From: JAGLOK01 sp963675575
Lineage (GTDB): Bacteria; Bacillota; Clostridia; Christensenellales; UMGS416
Assembly: GCA_963675575.1 (NCBI GenBank)
Contig: OY776378.1
Span: 2,046,001 to 2,110,000, forward strand
DNA: 64,000 nucleotides
Direction: 5' to 3'
Below the pieces are notes generated by a model, which worked only from the letters and a program-made list of their open reading frames with translations, was not told the origin of the DNA and ran no database searches. How positions within the stretch are numbered: the first letter of the stretch is position 1; each line of letters opens with the position of its first letter. Position numbers and translations under genes: made by a program. Of this stretch, positions 8,899 to 17,789 are shown piece after piece.

Positions 8899-9611
8899 GT
8901 TTTCCCTGCTTTCTTAAAATATTTATTTTGAATCTTTTTTATTTTCGTTACCACATGGATCCCCTGAAAAGTTCTTTTAGTATGAATCTTTGCTTCCTCC
9001 ATGGCCAAAAGCAAGCCATCGGGCGAAAGCTCAAATCTATTTTCAAATTCCATATATGAATTCCCAAGCTCCCACAATGTATGTGCATCGCTTCCGCAGC
9101 CTGCCTGAATGCCGTGCTCTTTCGCCAAAGCCATAGCTTTCTTGTCATCGGTGCCAAAGACGTTTCGCGAATTAAACACTTCTATTATATCCGCTCTTTT
9201 AACTATGGCACTCAAAGCTTCAGGTGTAAGCCGTGAGGCTCGGAGCCTATCTTTCGGATGAGGCACATACACAAGCCCGCCTTGCGCAATTATCGCGTCA
9301 ATCGTCCATGTAATGCTTTTTTTAGGCACAATCTTTTCTTTGAGAAAAAGACCTGTCACTTCCCCGCTATCGCTTTTGATTTCTTCCGCCGCAATAACCC
9401 TGTCCGGATAGCTTTTTTGAAGTTCAAGTGCTCCGTCAAGCTCATTATGGTCGGATAATATTATACCGAAATCCGCGTTTTTTTCAAGAAATGCGGCAAT
9501 TTTGGATAAAGAAAGCTTGCTGTCGGAAGAATACTCTGAGTGCGTATGCATGTCAAGCTTCGTGAAATTGCTAAGCACTCTCTTCACCACTTTCGCTTTC
9601 AGCGGAATCAT
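8895..9611 (-). CDS. PHP-domain metal-dependent phosphoesterase
   Basis: A PHP (polymerase and histidinol phosphatase) domain protein of about 235 residues. Metal ligands are visible in LDMHTHSEYSSDS (HxH near residue 21), ILSDHNELDG (Asp-His), a central VPHPKD and C-terminal GCGSDAHTLWELG. The likely reaction is phosphate ester hydrolysis, substrate unknown. The written start (ATG 9611) overlaps the upstream flippase-like gene by 41 bp; a GTG at 9578-9576 after GAAGAGA would remove most of this overlap and leave only a short lead before LDMHTHS, so the start is uncertain. Between a flippase-like gene and a phosphoribosyltransferase, it is a candidate for the phosphatase removing the 5-phosphate of a polyprenyl-phosphoribose intermediate; this is inference. 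Confidence 0.85.
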   Translation of the reverse strand: MIPLKAKVVKRVLSNFTKLDMHTHSEYSSDSKLSLSKIAAFLEKNADFGIILSDHNELDGALELQKSYPDRVIAAEEIKSDSGEVTGLFLKEKIVPKKSITWTIDAIIAQGGLVYVPHPKDRLRASRLTPEALSAIVKRADIIEVFNSRNVFGTDDKKAMALAKEHGIQAGCGSDAHTLWELGNSYMEFENRFELSPDGLLLAMEEAKIHTKRTFQGIHVVTKIKKIQNKYFKKAGKT

Positions 9612-10608
9612 CCGCCGCCGGTATATCTATCACAGCATCATCACCATGTTTCTTCAAGAGTTTTTGCACCACTACAAGCCCGGCAATGCCAATCACAACT
9701 CCCAGCCACAAGGTTGATATCCTGGTTACAATAGTTGTAGCGGAGGCTAAAACTTTGTTGATGCCAAAAAGCACGGTAAGAACACCAAGTATTGATCCTT
9801 CCGCCGCTATCAAACCGCCCGGGAGCATTGAAAGCGCACCCACAAGCGATGATACGGACACAGTAAACACAGAGCCTAAGATAGTGAAGTCGACACCGAA
9901 AGCTTTGAGTGCGAGAAACACTACAAGCCCTTCAAAAAACCATGAAATTGTTCCGATTCCCACCGCCACTGCCAGCCTGTCCAGGCGTGTAAGCTCATAT
10001 GTGTGAACATAAAAGTTTTCAAACGCTTTTGCGAAACGAGATAAAAATTTCACTTTTGAAAGCGTCCTGATTATAAACGCGGCAAATGGCTTAATCCTTA
10101 CAGCCGCCACAAAAAGAACAATTATTGATATACAGGCAATCACTGCAGCATAACCGTACGAAAAAGCCACAGCGCCAACTGAAGCCAATATTATCATAGA
10201 AATTGCATCCGATACTCGTTCCATAAGTACCATGGGCATTGTTTTGGACATATCCACATCGCAAAGTTTTTTTAGCAAATAGCTTTTAAAAAACTCTCCC
10301 ACCTTTGCCGGCGTTACAGTCATAGAAAGCCCGGCAACGAAAACAGGCAAATTGATTTTCCTTGGGATATCTATTTTAAGCTGCTTCAGATAGTAATTCC
10401 ACTTTACATAGCGAAGTACATAGTTCATTGGCGCCAACATCAATATAATGGGCAGATATTTGAAGTCAAATTCTCTTATTGATTGACGCAAGCTATCCAA
10501 ATCGGCGTATATTCCTATTGCCGCAAAAATGATTATTCCCAATATAGCATATATGACAATGCCTTTTTTTATCTTGCTAAAGCTGAATGTTTTATTGTCT
10601 GGTTTCAA
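9571..10608 (-). CDS. Flippase-like integral membrane protein (LPG synthase TM region / AglD family)
   Basis: A 345-residue protein with about eight transmembrane segments belonging to the lysylphosphatidylglycerol synthase transmembrane region family (PF03706, formerly UPF0104, YbhN/AglD-like). Recognisable family blocks are the loop YVLRYVKWNYYLKQ and AGLSMTVTPAKVGEFFKSYLL (about residues 90-110), followed by MPMVLMERVSDAISMI. It lacks the C-terminal aminoacyltransferase domain of MprF, so it is of the stand-alone type proposed to move lipid-linked sugars or lipids. The C-terminal tail is acidic (DDSAESESGEESA). It heads the four-gene minus-strand run with the PHP and phosphoribosyltransferase genes, suggesting a transport step for the lipid-linked pentose. 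Confidence 0.85.
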   Translation of the reverse strand: MKPDNKTFSFSKIKKGIVIYAILGIIIFAAIGIYADLDSLRQSIREFDFKYLPIILMLAPMNYVLRYVKWNYYLKQLKIDIPRKINLPVFVAGLSMTVTPAKVGEFFKSYLLKKLCDVDMSKTMPMVLMERVSDAISMIILASVGAVAFSYGYAAVIACISIIVLFVAAVRIKPFAAFIIRTLSKVKFLSRFAKAFENFYVHTYELTRLDRLAVAVGIGTISWFFEGLVVFLALKAFGVDFTILGSVFTVSVSSLVGALSMLPGGLIAAEGSILGVLTVLFGINKVLASATTIVTRISTLWLGVVIGIAGLVVVQKLLKKHGDDAVIDIPAADDSAESESGEESA

Positions 10609-10721
10609 ATTAACCTCTTATAAACTAATTTTATTTAGAGATATTATAGCATAATAACATATTCCATACTAGAAAATATGCGAATACAGCCGTTAAATAT
10701 TTCAATATCTTTCGAAGCCTA

Positions 10722-10750
10722 TTGACACTTCTATTAAAAAGAAATATAAT
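10722..10750 (+). promoter_or_regulatory. Consensus sigma-A promoter of feoAB
   Basis: TTGACA (10722-10727) and TATAAT (10745-10750) match the sigma-A consensus perfectly with a 17-bp spacer. Transcription would begin near 10757, just before the palindrome at 10763-10780. Confidence 0.9.
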
Positions 10751-10762
10751 GTTAAAGGCGAA

Positions 10763-10780
10763 AGTTAGTCACTGCTAACT
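10763..10780 (+). promoter_or_regulatory. Palindromic operator candidate for an iron-responsive regulator
   Basis: AGTTAG and CTAACT form perfect 6-bp inverted arms around TCACTG. The site starts a few bases after the predicted transcription start and ends just before the feoA ribosome binding site (AGGGGG, 10781-10786). The TTAG/CTAA half-sites resemble the type bound by DtxR/IdeR-family metalloregulators rather than the Fur box; regulator identity is inference. Binding here would block feoAB transcription when iron is plentiful. Confidence 0.65.
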
Positions 10781-10795
10781 AGGGGGATAATAGAT

Positions 10796-11029
10796 TTGAA
10801 TATTGAAATTTTAACCAAATTAAAAAAAGGGCAATCCGGAACGATCGCTGAACTTCCAGGAGGTCCTAGAGCGAAACAAAAACTTTCCGAAATGGGTATC
10901 CGGAGCGGAATGGATATATCCGTTGCCCAAGTCGTTCCCCTTAAAGGTCCGGTTATCATTAAAGTCGGTCAAACCCAAATAGCGATTGGGCATGGCATGG
11001 CAAACCGTATAAAAATCAATTTAGAATAA
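10796..11029 (+). CDS. feoA: Ferrous iron transport protein A (FeoA)
   Basis: FeoA is a small cytoplasmic SH3-like protein that works with FeoB in Fe(II) uptake. The 77-residue sequence shows the family core (GTIAELPGGPRAKQKLSEMGIRSG with VVPLKGPVIIKVGQTQIAIG). The start is TTG at 10796, set by AGGGGG about 10 bases upstream; no ATG or GTG is better placed. feoB follows 19 bp after its stop. The strong promoter and palindrome upstream indicate repression by a metal-sensing regulator. Confidence 0.93.
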   Translation: MNIEILTKLKKGQSGTIAELPGGPRAKQKLSEMGIRSGMDISVAQVVPLKGPVIIKVGQTQIAIGHGMANRIKINLE

Positions 11030-11048
11030 TCTACAAAAGAGAAAATCA

Positions 11049-12932
11049 ATGAAAGTATTGTTAATTGGAAATCCAAACGTCGGAAAAAGTGCGCTTTTTT
11101 ACAGGCTTACCGGCGTTGCTGTACATACATCAAACTATGCGGGCACGACTGTAACATTCACTGAAGGCAATTGGAAGCTCCCTCCAATATCTTGCGCAAA
11201 TGACTGCTCACAATGCCCAGGATGCATAAAACACGCTAAAGAAACAGGCATAGAGCAAGAGCGCGTGGTAAATTTAGTCGATGTTCCTGGCATCTATTCC
11301 CTACAGCCGGATGCTCAATCCGAACAACTTGCGGTAGACATGATAGAAAAAGCCGATGTGCTTATTAATATAATCGACTCCACAAATTTGGAGCGCAACC
11401 TTTCTTTGACCCTTGAGCTTTTTAAATATAAAAAGCCTATGATCGCGGTTTTAAACATGTGGGATGAAGCCCATCACATGGGCATAGAAATCAACCTAAA
11501 TAAGCTTGAAGCACTTCTCGGCATACCAGTCGTCGCCACCAACGCGCGCACAGGAGAAGGCGCATTGGATTTAGCCATGCGTCTAGATGACGCAAAGTTA
11601 TCAGAACTGATTATATCAAGCGATGAAGAGCGATGGGAGAAAATCGGTTCTATCGTACAAAGCACACAATCTTTAACCCACCGACACCACACCGTAAGAG
11701 AGAGGCTTCAAGATATTTCAATGCATCCGATATGGGGGCTGCCTATTGCGCTGGGGGTGCTTGCGGCTATGTTTGAGATTGTTATCACCGTGGGTAATTT
11801 TTTGGTTGACTTAATGACTAAATTGTTTGAATGGGCATGGATCCCTCTTATAATGGAACTTCACGGCGCTCTGGATAACATACCTTGGCTTTCCAAAATC
11901 CTCGTAGGCAAACTTTTTGAAGGTGAAATAGATTTGGAATCATCAATGGGTGTATTAACTACAGGCATATTTGTACCCATAGGACTTGTTATGCCCTATC
12001 TTTTGTTATTTTACACTTTTCTCGGGTTCCTCGAGGACTGGGGATATCTCCCCCGCATGGCTGTGCTTTTTGATAGATTTTTTCACCGCATAGGTTTGCA
12101 CGGATATTCGGTTATTCCCATGATGCTGGCCACCGGATGCAACATCCCGGGTGTTTTAGCGCTTCGCAACTTGGAAACCAGAAGAGAGCGCTTTATTACC
12201 GCTTCAATCATGTGCACAGCAATCCCTTGCATGGCTCAATCCGCCATAATCTTCCGCGAAACAGGCAAATTTGGAAGCGTATACGTATGGCTCGTACTTT
12301 CTTCGCTTTTAACCGTCGCGGTAGTTTTGGGTGTACTCCTCAATTCATATTCAAAGGGTACAACTCCTTCGCTTATTGCCGAAATGCCATCATACAGAGT
12401 GCCGGGTCTTAAAATGCAGCTCAAGAAACTAAGCGGCAGGTTGGGAGGTTTCTTTAGGGAAGCTGTCCCACTTATGATGTTTGGCATACTGTTAGTTCAA
12501 GTCTTGCTTTTAACCGGAGTGCTTGATGTTCTTTTCAAAGCCGCCGCGCCTGTTATCACAGGTCTATGGGGTTTGCCCAAAGAGACCGTGTCTGCAATGC
12601 TTGTGGGAATAATAAGGAAAGACGCCGCCATCGCTCTGCTTGTTCCGTTAAAGCTTACCGGGGCACAAACTATAACGGCAGTTGTCACTTTGGTGCTATA
12701 TTTCCCCTGTGTTGCCACATACACTGTGCTTGCCCGGGAGTTAGGCGGAAAAGATTTGCTAAAGGTCACGGGCATAATGCTTGCCTCCACGCTTTTAATG
12801 GGGATTTTCTTAAACTTTATAGGTTCAGTTTTAAGCCCAATTGCCATAATCGCCGTTGAAATTTTCATAATGTCACTTTTTATTATCATATTAAATAAAA
12901 TTGCCTCAAAGAGAAAAACTGATTTAATTTAA
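11049..12932 (+). CDS. feoB: Ferrous iron transporter FeoB
   Basis: FeoB is the polytopic membrane transporter for Fe(II) with a cytoplasmic GTPase domain. The G1 motif is GNPNVGKSALF (from residue 8), G3 DVPGIYSL and G4 NMWD. Membrane 'gate' motifs GCNIPGVLALRNLETRRERF and CTAIPCMAQS, and FPCVAT near the C-terminus, are present. Length 627 is normal for a Clostridial FeoB without a C-terminal extension. A notable detail is a cysteine cluster, Cys49, Cys53, Cys56 and Cys59 (CANDCSQCPGC), inserted between the switch I region and G3, which could bind a metal or cluster and gate the G domain. It is co-transcribed with feoA. Confidence 0.97.
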   Translation: MKVLLIGNPNVGKSALFYRLTGVAVHTSNYAGTTVTFTEGNWKLPPISCANDCSQCPGCIKHAKETGIEQERVVNLVDVPGIYSLQPDAQSEQLAVDMIEKADVLINIIDSTNLERNLSLTLELFKYKKPMIAVLNMWDEAHHMGIEINLNKLEALLGIPVVATNARTGEGALDLAMRLDDAKLSELIISSDEERWEKIGSIVQSTQSLTHRHHTVRERLQDISMHPIWGLPIALGVLAAMFEIVITVGNFLVDLMTKLFEWAWIPLIMELHGALDNIPWLSKILVGKLFEGEIDLESSMGVLTTGIFVPIGLVMPYLLLFYTFLGFLEDWGYLPRMAVLFDRFFHRIGLHGYSVIPMMLATGCNIPGVLALRNLETRRERFITASIMCTAIPCMAQSAIIFRETGKFGSVYVWLVLSSLLTVAVVLGVLLNSYSKGTTPSLIAEMPSYRVPGLKMQLKKLSGRLGGFFREAVPLMMFGILLVQVLLLTGVLDVLFKAAAPVITGLWGLPKETVSAMLVGIIRKDAAIALLVPLKLTGAQTITAVVTLVLYFPCVATYTVLARELGGKDLLKVTGIMLASTLLMGIFLNFIGSVLSPIAIIAVEIFIMSLFIIILNKIASKRKTDLI

Positions 12933-13015
12933 TATATTATTCATTTTTTAAAATCCAAATACAAAAAAAGGTTCTTTTAGGGTATAATAATTTTATAAAA
13001 TAAAAGGTGGAAAAT

Positions 13016-13831
13016 ATGAAAGATAAACTTCATTTGGCAATGTCCACAAAAAATTTCGACGGAATTTCCTTGATTAAAAGATTGCGAAAAATCGCATCTT
13101 TCGGTGTAAGATTTATCGTGTTGAATCTTGATAAAGACACCTCTTTGGAGGAAGCTGAAAGCGCATATAAAGATTTTTCTCAGCTTGGACTGAAATGCGT
13201 TCAGGTCGTAAGCGACAATATGCCGAAATCTTATATAAGCGAAAGAAACTACAGTCAGGCTATTGAAGAGATAAATAAAACTTCAGAGATACAGGAAATT
13301 TACGGTGGCAAACAAATAGAAGTTACAGCCGGATCGTTCAGAGGAAAAAAAGAAGAGCATTTTGACGCCGCTGTTAAATTTATAAAAGAAGCCTGCGATA
13401 TCGCCGCCTCAAAAGGTCAATATGCAGCGCTTGACTTTACTCCCAAAAGAAATCAGCTGATTAAAACATGGTCTGAGATGAAAGCCCTTTATGCCAAAGT
13501 TGAAAAAGATAATCTTTTGCTAAATATAAATACAGCAGCGCTCCATCACTTAAGCGTGGACGAAGACGATATGCTATTCCTTGAAAGCAAGGCGTCTCTC
13601 ATAGAGCTGCTTGACATCGAGGACGATAATTGGTCCACAGAAATAAACTTGGGAGAAGGCATTTCAGATATCAAAAACTGGATTCAAAAGACAAAGCCAT
13701 TTCTATTTGAATCCTGCAAAACAACCGGAACAATGCCTGTGGCTGTGCTTATCCTTCAAAATTCAGAAAAAGCTGAAATACAAAGAACATTAAAATATTT
13801 CGAGAGCATTATGCCCGATTTAAGGCTATAA
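13016..13831 (+). CDS. Xylose isomerase-like TIM-barrel protein of unknown substrate
   Basis: A 271-residue protein that reads like a distant member of the xylose isomerase-like TIM barrel / sugar-phosphate isomerase-epimerase family: alternating beta-strand and helix pattern with FIVLNLDKD, KCVQVVSDN, QYAALDFTPKR, LLLNINTAALHHL, ASLIELLDIEDDNWST and a C-terminal helix. The expected metal-binding Glu and His residues are only partly recognisable (Glu in IEVTAG, Asp in LDFTPKR, His in ALHHL), so activity is uncertain. A GTG at 13007 is in frame, but AAAGGTGG overlaps it and serves the ATG at 13016. It lies alone before the dipeptidase gene, 54 bp away. Fold assignment is moderate, function unknown. 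Confidence 0.65.
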   Translation: MKDKLHLAMSTKNFDGISLIKRLRKIASFGVRFIVLNLDKDTSLEEAESAYKDFSQLGLKCVQVVSDNMPKSYISERNYSQAIEEINKTSEIQEIYGGKQIEVTAGSFRGKKEEHFDAAVKFIKEACDIAASKGQYAALDFTPKRNQLIKTWSEMKALYAKVEKDNLLLNINTAALHHLSVDEDDMLFLESKASLIELLDIEDDNWSTEINLGEGISDIKNWIQKTKPFLFESCKTTGTMPVAVLILQNSEKAEIQRTLKYFESIMPDLRL

Positions 13832-13885
13832 ATTTAATTGAATCACATTATATTAAATAAAAAATATTCTTTTTAAGGAGAGTAT

Positions 13886-15247
13886 ATGAACGAAGAATTG
13901 GACAAGAAAATTACAGAGTACTTAGAAAGAAACAGACAGCAATTTGTTTCAGATTTGCAGGGTCTGCTAAAATACAATTCTGTACTTTCTGATGATGATC
14001 CCAGCAAACCCTATGGCTCTGAAAACGCAAAGGCGTTGGACTACATGATGGCTTTGTGCCAAGATGCGGGGCTTTCTTGCAAAAACATTGATTATTATGC
14101 CATGGATGCCACATATGGAGATAGCGACGATACAGTTGCAAGCCTTTCCCACCTTGATATTGTTCCGGTGGGAAGCGATTGGGAGCATGACCCTCTTGCT
14201 GGCGAAGTGGAAGGAGATATCATTTACGGGCGTGGGGCTTTAGATGACAAAGGTCCATCTATCGCCTCTCTTTACGCCCTAAAAGCGTTAATTGACTCAG
14301 GAGTTGATTTAAATCGCAAAATAAGGCTTATTTTTGGTTGCGACGAAGAAAGCGGCATGAGTGATATGACATATTACCTTACTAAAAGAGCTGCTCCCGA
14401 ATACGCTTTCTCACCAGACGCATATTTCCCAAGCATCTTTGCGGAAAAATCAGTTCTGGCGGGCAAATATGTTTCAGATATTGAAGGCGAAACCATAGTA
14501 AAAAAAATCGAGGGGGGAACAAGAAGCAATGTTGTTCCGGATTTAGCCAAAGCATACGTAACCTCTATAGGGGCTCATAGCAACGATCCCAATATTATTA
14601 TTGAAGGGCAAGACGAGATGTACGTCATCATGGCTAAAGGCATATCCGCTCATGCATCAACTCCCGAGGAAGGAGACAATGCGATAGTCATCCTTTTGAA
14701 ATACCTATCAAAGATATTGCCCGAACAAGACTCGTATAAAAATGTGTGTCGGACAGTTTATCACTCGTTTAAGCAAAGCGACGGAAGCGGTTTGGGACTA
14801 AAGTGTTCAGATCATCCAACCGGACCTCTCACCCTGAACCTGGGAATAATCAAGGGCGATGACAAAGGGATTCAAATAAACTTTGATATAAGAAACCCTG
14901 TAACTCTATCAGCCTCCCTTACCCACAAAAAGCTTGAAACCGCGTTAAGCGGCTTTGAGCTAAAAAGCTACCATTGCTCAGAAGGTCTTTATGTGGAAAA
15001 AGAACATCCACTTATCAAAACCCTGCAAAAAATATATAAAGAAATTACAGGAGATAAGTCTGAGAGTTTTGCTATAGGAGGCGGAACATACGCTCGAACT
15101 CTTCCCTGCGCGGTAGCATTTGGCCCCGCTTTCAAGGATGGAAAATCAAAAGGAGCCCACATGCATGATGAATGCGCAAGCATAACGGAGCTTATAAATG
15201 CGGCGAGGATATACGCGCACTCCTTCTATGAGCTTGCAAATCTTTAG
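13886..15247 (+). CDS. pepV: M20-family dipeptidase (PepV/Sapep type)
   Basis: A 453-residue zinc metallopeptidase of the M20 family, PepV/Sapep subgroup, which cleaves dipeptides in the cytoplasm. The first metal ligand block is SLSHLDIVPVGSDWEHDPL, the bridging aspartate lies in YGRGALDDKGPSIASLYAL, and the catalytic base/ligand pair is in GCDEESGMSD. The C-terminal ligand region reads GPAFKDGKSKGAHMHDEC. AAGGAG precedes the ATG. Length and motif order match PepV closely. It would supply free amino acids from imported or recycled peptides. Confidence 0.9.
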   Translation: MNEELDKKITEYLERNRQQFVSDLQGLLKYNSVLSDDDPSKPYGSENAKALDYMMALCQDAGLSCKNIDYYAMDATYGDSDDTVASLSHLDIVPVGSDWEHDPLAGEVEGDIIYGRGALDDKGPSIASLYALKALIDSGVDLNRKIRLIFGCDEESGMSDMTYYLTKRAAPEYAFSPDAYFPSIFAEKSVLAGKYVSDIEGETIVKKIEGGTRSNVVPDLAKAYVTSIGAHSNDPNIIIEGQDEMYVIMAKGISAHASTPEEGDNAIVILLKYLSKILPEQDSYKNVCRTVYHSFKQSDGSGLGLKCSDHPTGPLTLNLGIIKGDDKGIQINFDIRNPVTLSASLTHKKLETALSGFELKSYHCSEGLYVEKEHPLIKTLQKIYKEITGDKSESFAIGGGTYARTLPCAVAFGPAFKDGKSKGAHMHDECASITELINAARIYAHSFYELANL

Positions 15248-15287
15248 AAAGCATTCAACTATCATAAAATTATTATCATCATAAAAA

Positions 15288-15317
15288 AACTGACACCACT
15301 TTGTAAAGGTGTCAGTT
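15288..15317. terminator. Bidirectional rho-independent terminator
   Basis: Perfect 10-bp inverted arms (AACTGACACC and GGTGTCAGTT) around a 10-base loop, with A-run before and T-rich tract after. It lies between the convergent pepV and DUF4349 lipoprotein genes and can serve both. Confidence 0.9.
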
Positions 15318-15343
15318 CTATTTTTATATCTTTATATTATATC

Positions 15344-16324
15344 CTATTCCTTTTCTTCCTTTACATCTTTTTCTTTTTTGCGCTTCTTTACGCTTTTCAC
15401 TAAAACGACTATCACCACAACGATAACTCCGCAAATCACAAGCGGAATAGCAAGCACTGCAAGCACACGAAGCAATAACGAGAAGAAGTTCGCCACCCAA
15501 ATAACCGAGTTGTTAAAGCCTCTTTTCATCGCTCTCCATGTTTCATCCAGCTTTATTATGCGTGGGCTGTCATCGGAGTCGGTGTCCAGTGTTGGTACTG
15601 GCTTAATATTATATGTTATCGTGGAGTAGTCAACCAAAGAATCCCACAAACGTATTTTGCCTTTATAGCTTTCAATTCGCTCTTGAACATATCCTAGTTG
15701 CTCTCTTACCAGCAGTATCTCTTCTATGGTTTCCGCTTTTCCCAAAACTTCAATCAGTTGCGCCTCTTCTTTTATTGCAGAATCAAGACGTATCTGTATA
15801 TCATAATAGCTTTCGGTAATATTGTCGGTGGACATTGTGTACTCTTCCACTTTGCCAATTTCATAAGTAAACTCTTCCATTTGCGAAAGATTCTTTGAAG
15901 GAACTCTGACCTCGATGTTTGCATAGTTATAGCCATTTGAATTGTAAGTGTTGGCGTAAGAAATGTATCCACCCAGAGATTTTACTTTCTCAGTGATTGA
16001 GTTGGATGCAACTTCGACATCCTCGACCAAAAGCGATGTGTGAACATTATAGATGATTTTTTCTGAAAAATCCTCGATTCCAGCACCACCAGTAGCACTG
16101 GATTCTTCAGTCTTGACAGCCCTCTCGTCATCATATGCTACAGAGTCCATTCCACCAAAGCCTGCATCTTCGGCCATTTCTGTACTTACAGTAGACTTCT
16201 CATATACTGCTTGCGGTGCGGAAGCGTTCATTGAATCTTCGCTTGCGCTTCTTGAAGCGCATCCGGCAAAAGCAAGGCAGAATGCAACCATGATGCTTAC
16301 AATTATTAACAATCTTTTTTTCAT
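15344..16324 (-). CDS. DUF4349-domain lipoprotein
   Basis: A 326-residue lipoprotein: signal peptide with lipobox AFAGC (Cys22), then an extracytoplasmic domain of the DUF4349 family, recognised by the pattern IIYNVHTSLLVEDVEVASN, SLGGYISYANTY, IEVRVPSKNLSQM and the long amphipathic helix with IEEILLVREQLGYVQERIES. A C-terminal transmembrane helix (about residues 275-308) is followed by a Lys/Glu-rich cytoplasmic tail. Family function is unestablished; the coiled-coil region suggests assembly or sensing at the membrane. The adjacent upstream gene (MFS permease) is on the same strand 41 bp before. Confidence 0.85.
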   Translation of the reverse strand: MKKRLLIIVSIMVAFCLAFAGCASRSASEDSMNASAPQAVYEKSTVSTEMAEDAGFGGMDSVAYDDERAVKTEESSATGGAGIEDFSEKIIYNVHTSLLVEDVEVASNSITEKVKSLGGYISYANTYNSNGYNYANIEVRVPSKNLSQMEEFTYEIGKVEEYTMSTDNITESYYDIQIRLDSAIKEEAQLIEVLGKAETIEEILLVREQLGYVQERIESYKGKIRLWDSLVDYSTITYNIKPVPTLDTDSDDSPRIIKLDETWRAMKRGFNNSVIWVANFFSLLLRVLAVLAIPLVICGVIVVVIVVLVKSVKKRKKEKDVKEEKE

Positions 16325-16365
16325 TTTAATCCTCCTATATTATGTCTATATTGTTATAGACGGAT

Positions 16366-17670
16366 TTATTTCTGTGTTTGTTCCTCTTTTTCTTTTTTTG
16401 TTGCCTTAAGGAAAAAGGCAAAGAACACAGCGCCTATTATAAATATAAAAAGTACACTTAAAACTCCATATGGAGCAGCTGCCTTGTCAAGGGCGTCCTG
16501 AATTATTCCAGGATTATTCCTTTTTATTATCCTTGAAGCCATAAGTCCGACAGTTCCGAACAGCCACGGTCCCATAATAGCTGAAAATTTTCCGAATATC
16601 TCGAAAAAACCAAAGAATTCATTTGACCGCTTCTTTTCGGGAATCATTTTGCCAAACAGTGAGCGGGAAAGAGCCTGTATTCCTCCTTGGCTGGTGGCAA
16701 CCAGAGCGGCTATCACCCAGAAATGCCAGTTTTGGCTTACGAAAAAGCCAAAAATCGATATAAACATGTATACTCCAATTCCCACAAGAACCATTTTTTC
16801 GGCTCCTACTTTTTTTGCCAAAAAACCATATAAAACAGCAAAAGGAAAAGCTAATACCTGCACCATCAAAAGAGCAAGCATCATCTGAGTAGTGTCAATG
16901 TTTAATGCACTCCCGTATGCTGTGGACATATGAATAATCGTATTTACTCCGTCAATATAGAAAAAATACGCCAGAAGGAAAAGCAGCATTCCTTTTCTCT
17001 TGGAAATTTCCTTCATAGTTTTCCAAAGCTGTTTAAACGCATCATTCATTAAACCTTTTTTCTTTTCAATATAATGAGTCTGCTTCACATTCTTCAGCAT
17101 GGGAATGGAAAACACTCCCCACCAAACTCCTGTTAACGCGAATGAAATCGCCATAGCATAATTAACCGGAATTAGCATATAAAGAACAAGAAATATCACA
17201 AAAGGAATTGTCGAGCCGCCTATATATCCCAAGCCGAAGCCCCAAGAAGAAACTTTATCCATACGTTCATTTGTTGTTATTTCCGGCAGAAAACCGTCAT
17301 AGAAAATATTCGCGCCTGCGAAAGCAAAATTACTCAGAGCATATAATCCTATAACAAGCTGCCATATCGGCATAAACGGAGTCGCTGCAATAAACAGACA
17401 AGTTGTGACACCAATGGCAACGAATAAGGTGAAAAGCCTTTTTTTCATATTTCTGAAATCACCTATCGTCCCGAGTAAAGGAGCCAATATAGCTATAAGA
17501 ACCGCGGCTAAAGAAGTGAACATTCCAAGCTTAGCTTGCCCAAGAGCTTTGTCATTGAAAAGAGACATAAAGAAAATGGGCAACACCGTCACAACCACAA
17601 TAGAGTGTGCGGAATTGGCCCAGTCGTACATCATCCAACTTTTTTCCTGCTTCGTAAACCACTTCAGCAT
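16366..17670 (-). CDS. MFS permease of the UMF1/Atg22-like family
   Basis: A 434-residue polytopic protein with about twelve transmembrane segments. The N-terminal SWMMYDWANSAHSIVVVTVL is the hallmark of the UMF1 (Atg22-like vacuole effluxer) branch of the major facilitator superfamily, which in yeast exports amino acids; bacterial members have no settled substrate. GGIQALSRSLFGKMIPEKKR in the central region is also typical. The C-terminal tail is Lys/Glu-rich. It may share a transcript with the DUF4349 lipoprotein gene downstream. Confidence 0.85.
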   Translation of the reverse strand: MLKWFTKQEKSWMMYDWANSAHSIVVVTVLPIFFMSLFNDKALGQAKLGMFTSLAAVLIAILAPLLGTIGDFRNMKKRLFTLFVAIGVTTCLFIAATPFMPIWQLVIGLYALSNFAFAGANIFYDGFLPEITTNERMDKVSSWGFGLGYIGGSTIPFVIFLVLYMLIPVNYAMAISFALTGVWWGVFSIPMLKNVKQTHYIEKKKGLMNDAFKQLWKTMKEISKRKGMLLFLLAYFFYIDGVNTIIHMSTAYGSALNIDTTQMMLALLMVQVLAFPFAVLYGFLAKKVGAEKMVLVGIGVYMFISIFGFFVSQNWHFWVIAALVATSQGGIQALSRSLFGKMIPEKKRSNEFFGFFEIFGKFSAIMGPWLFGTVGLMASRIIKRNNPGIIQDALDKAAAPYGVLSVLFIFIIGAVFFAFFLKATKKEKEEQTQK

Positions 17671-17789
17671 AACGATAATTCCTTTAATTTATTTTAATTA
17701 TATATTATCATATATATAAATATTTTGAAACACTTTTGTTTTTTTATGGTAATATAATATTAACAGATTAAACATCAAAGGAATCAACT

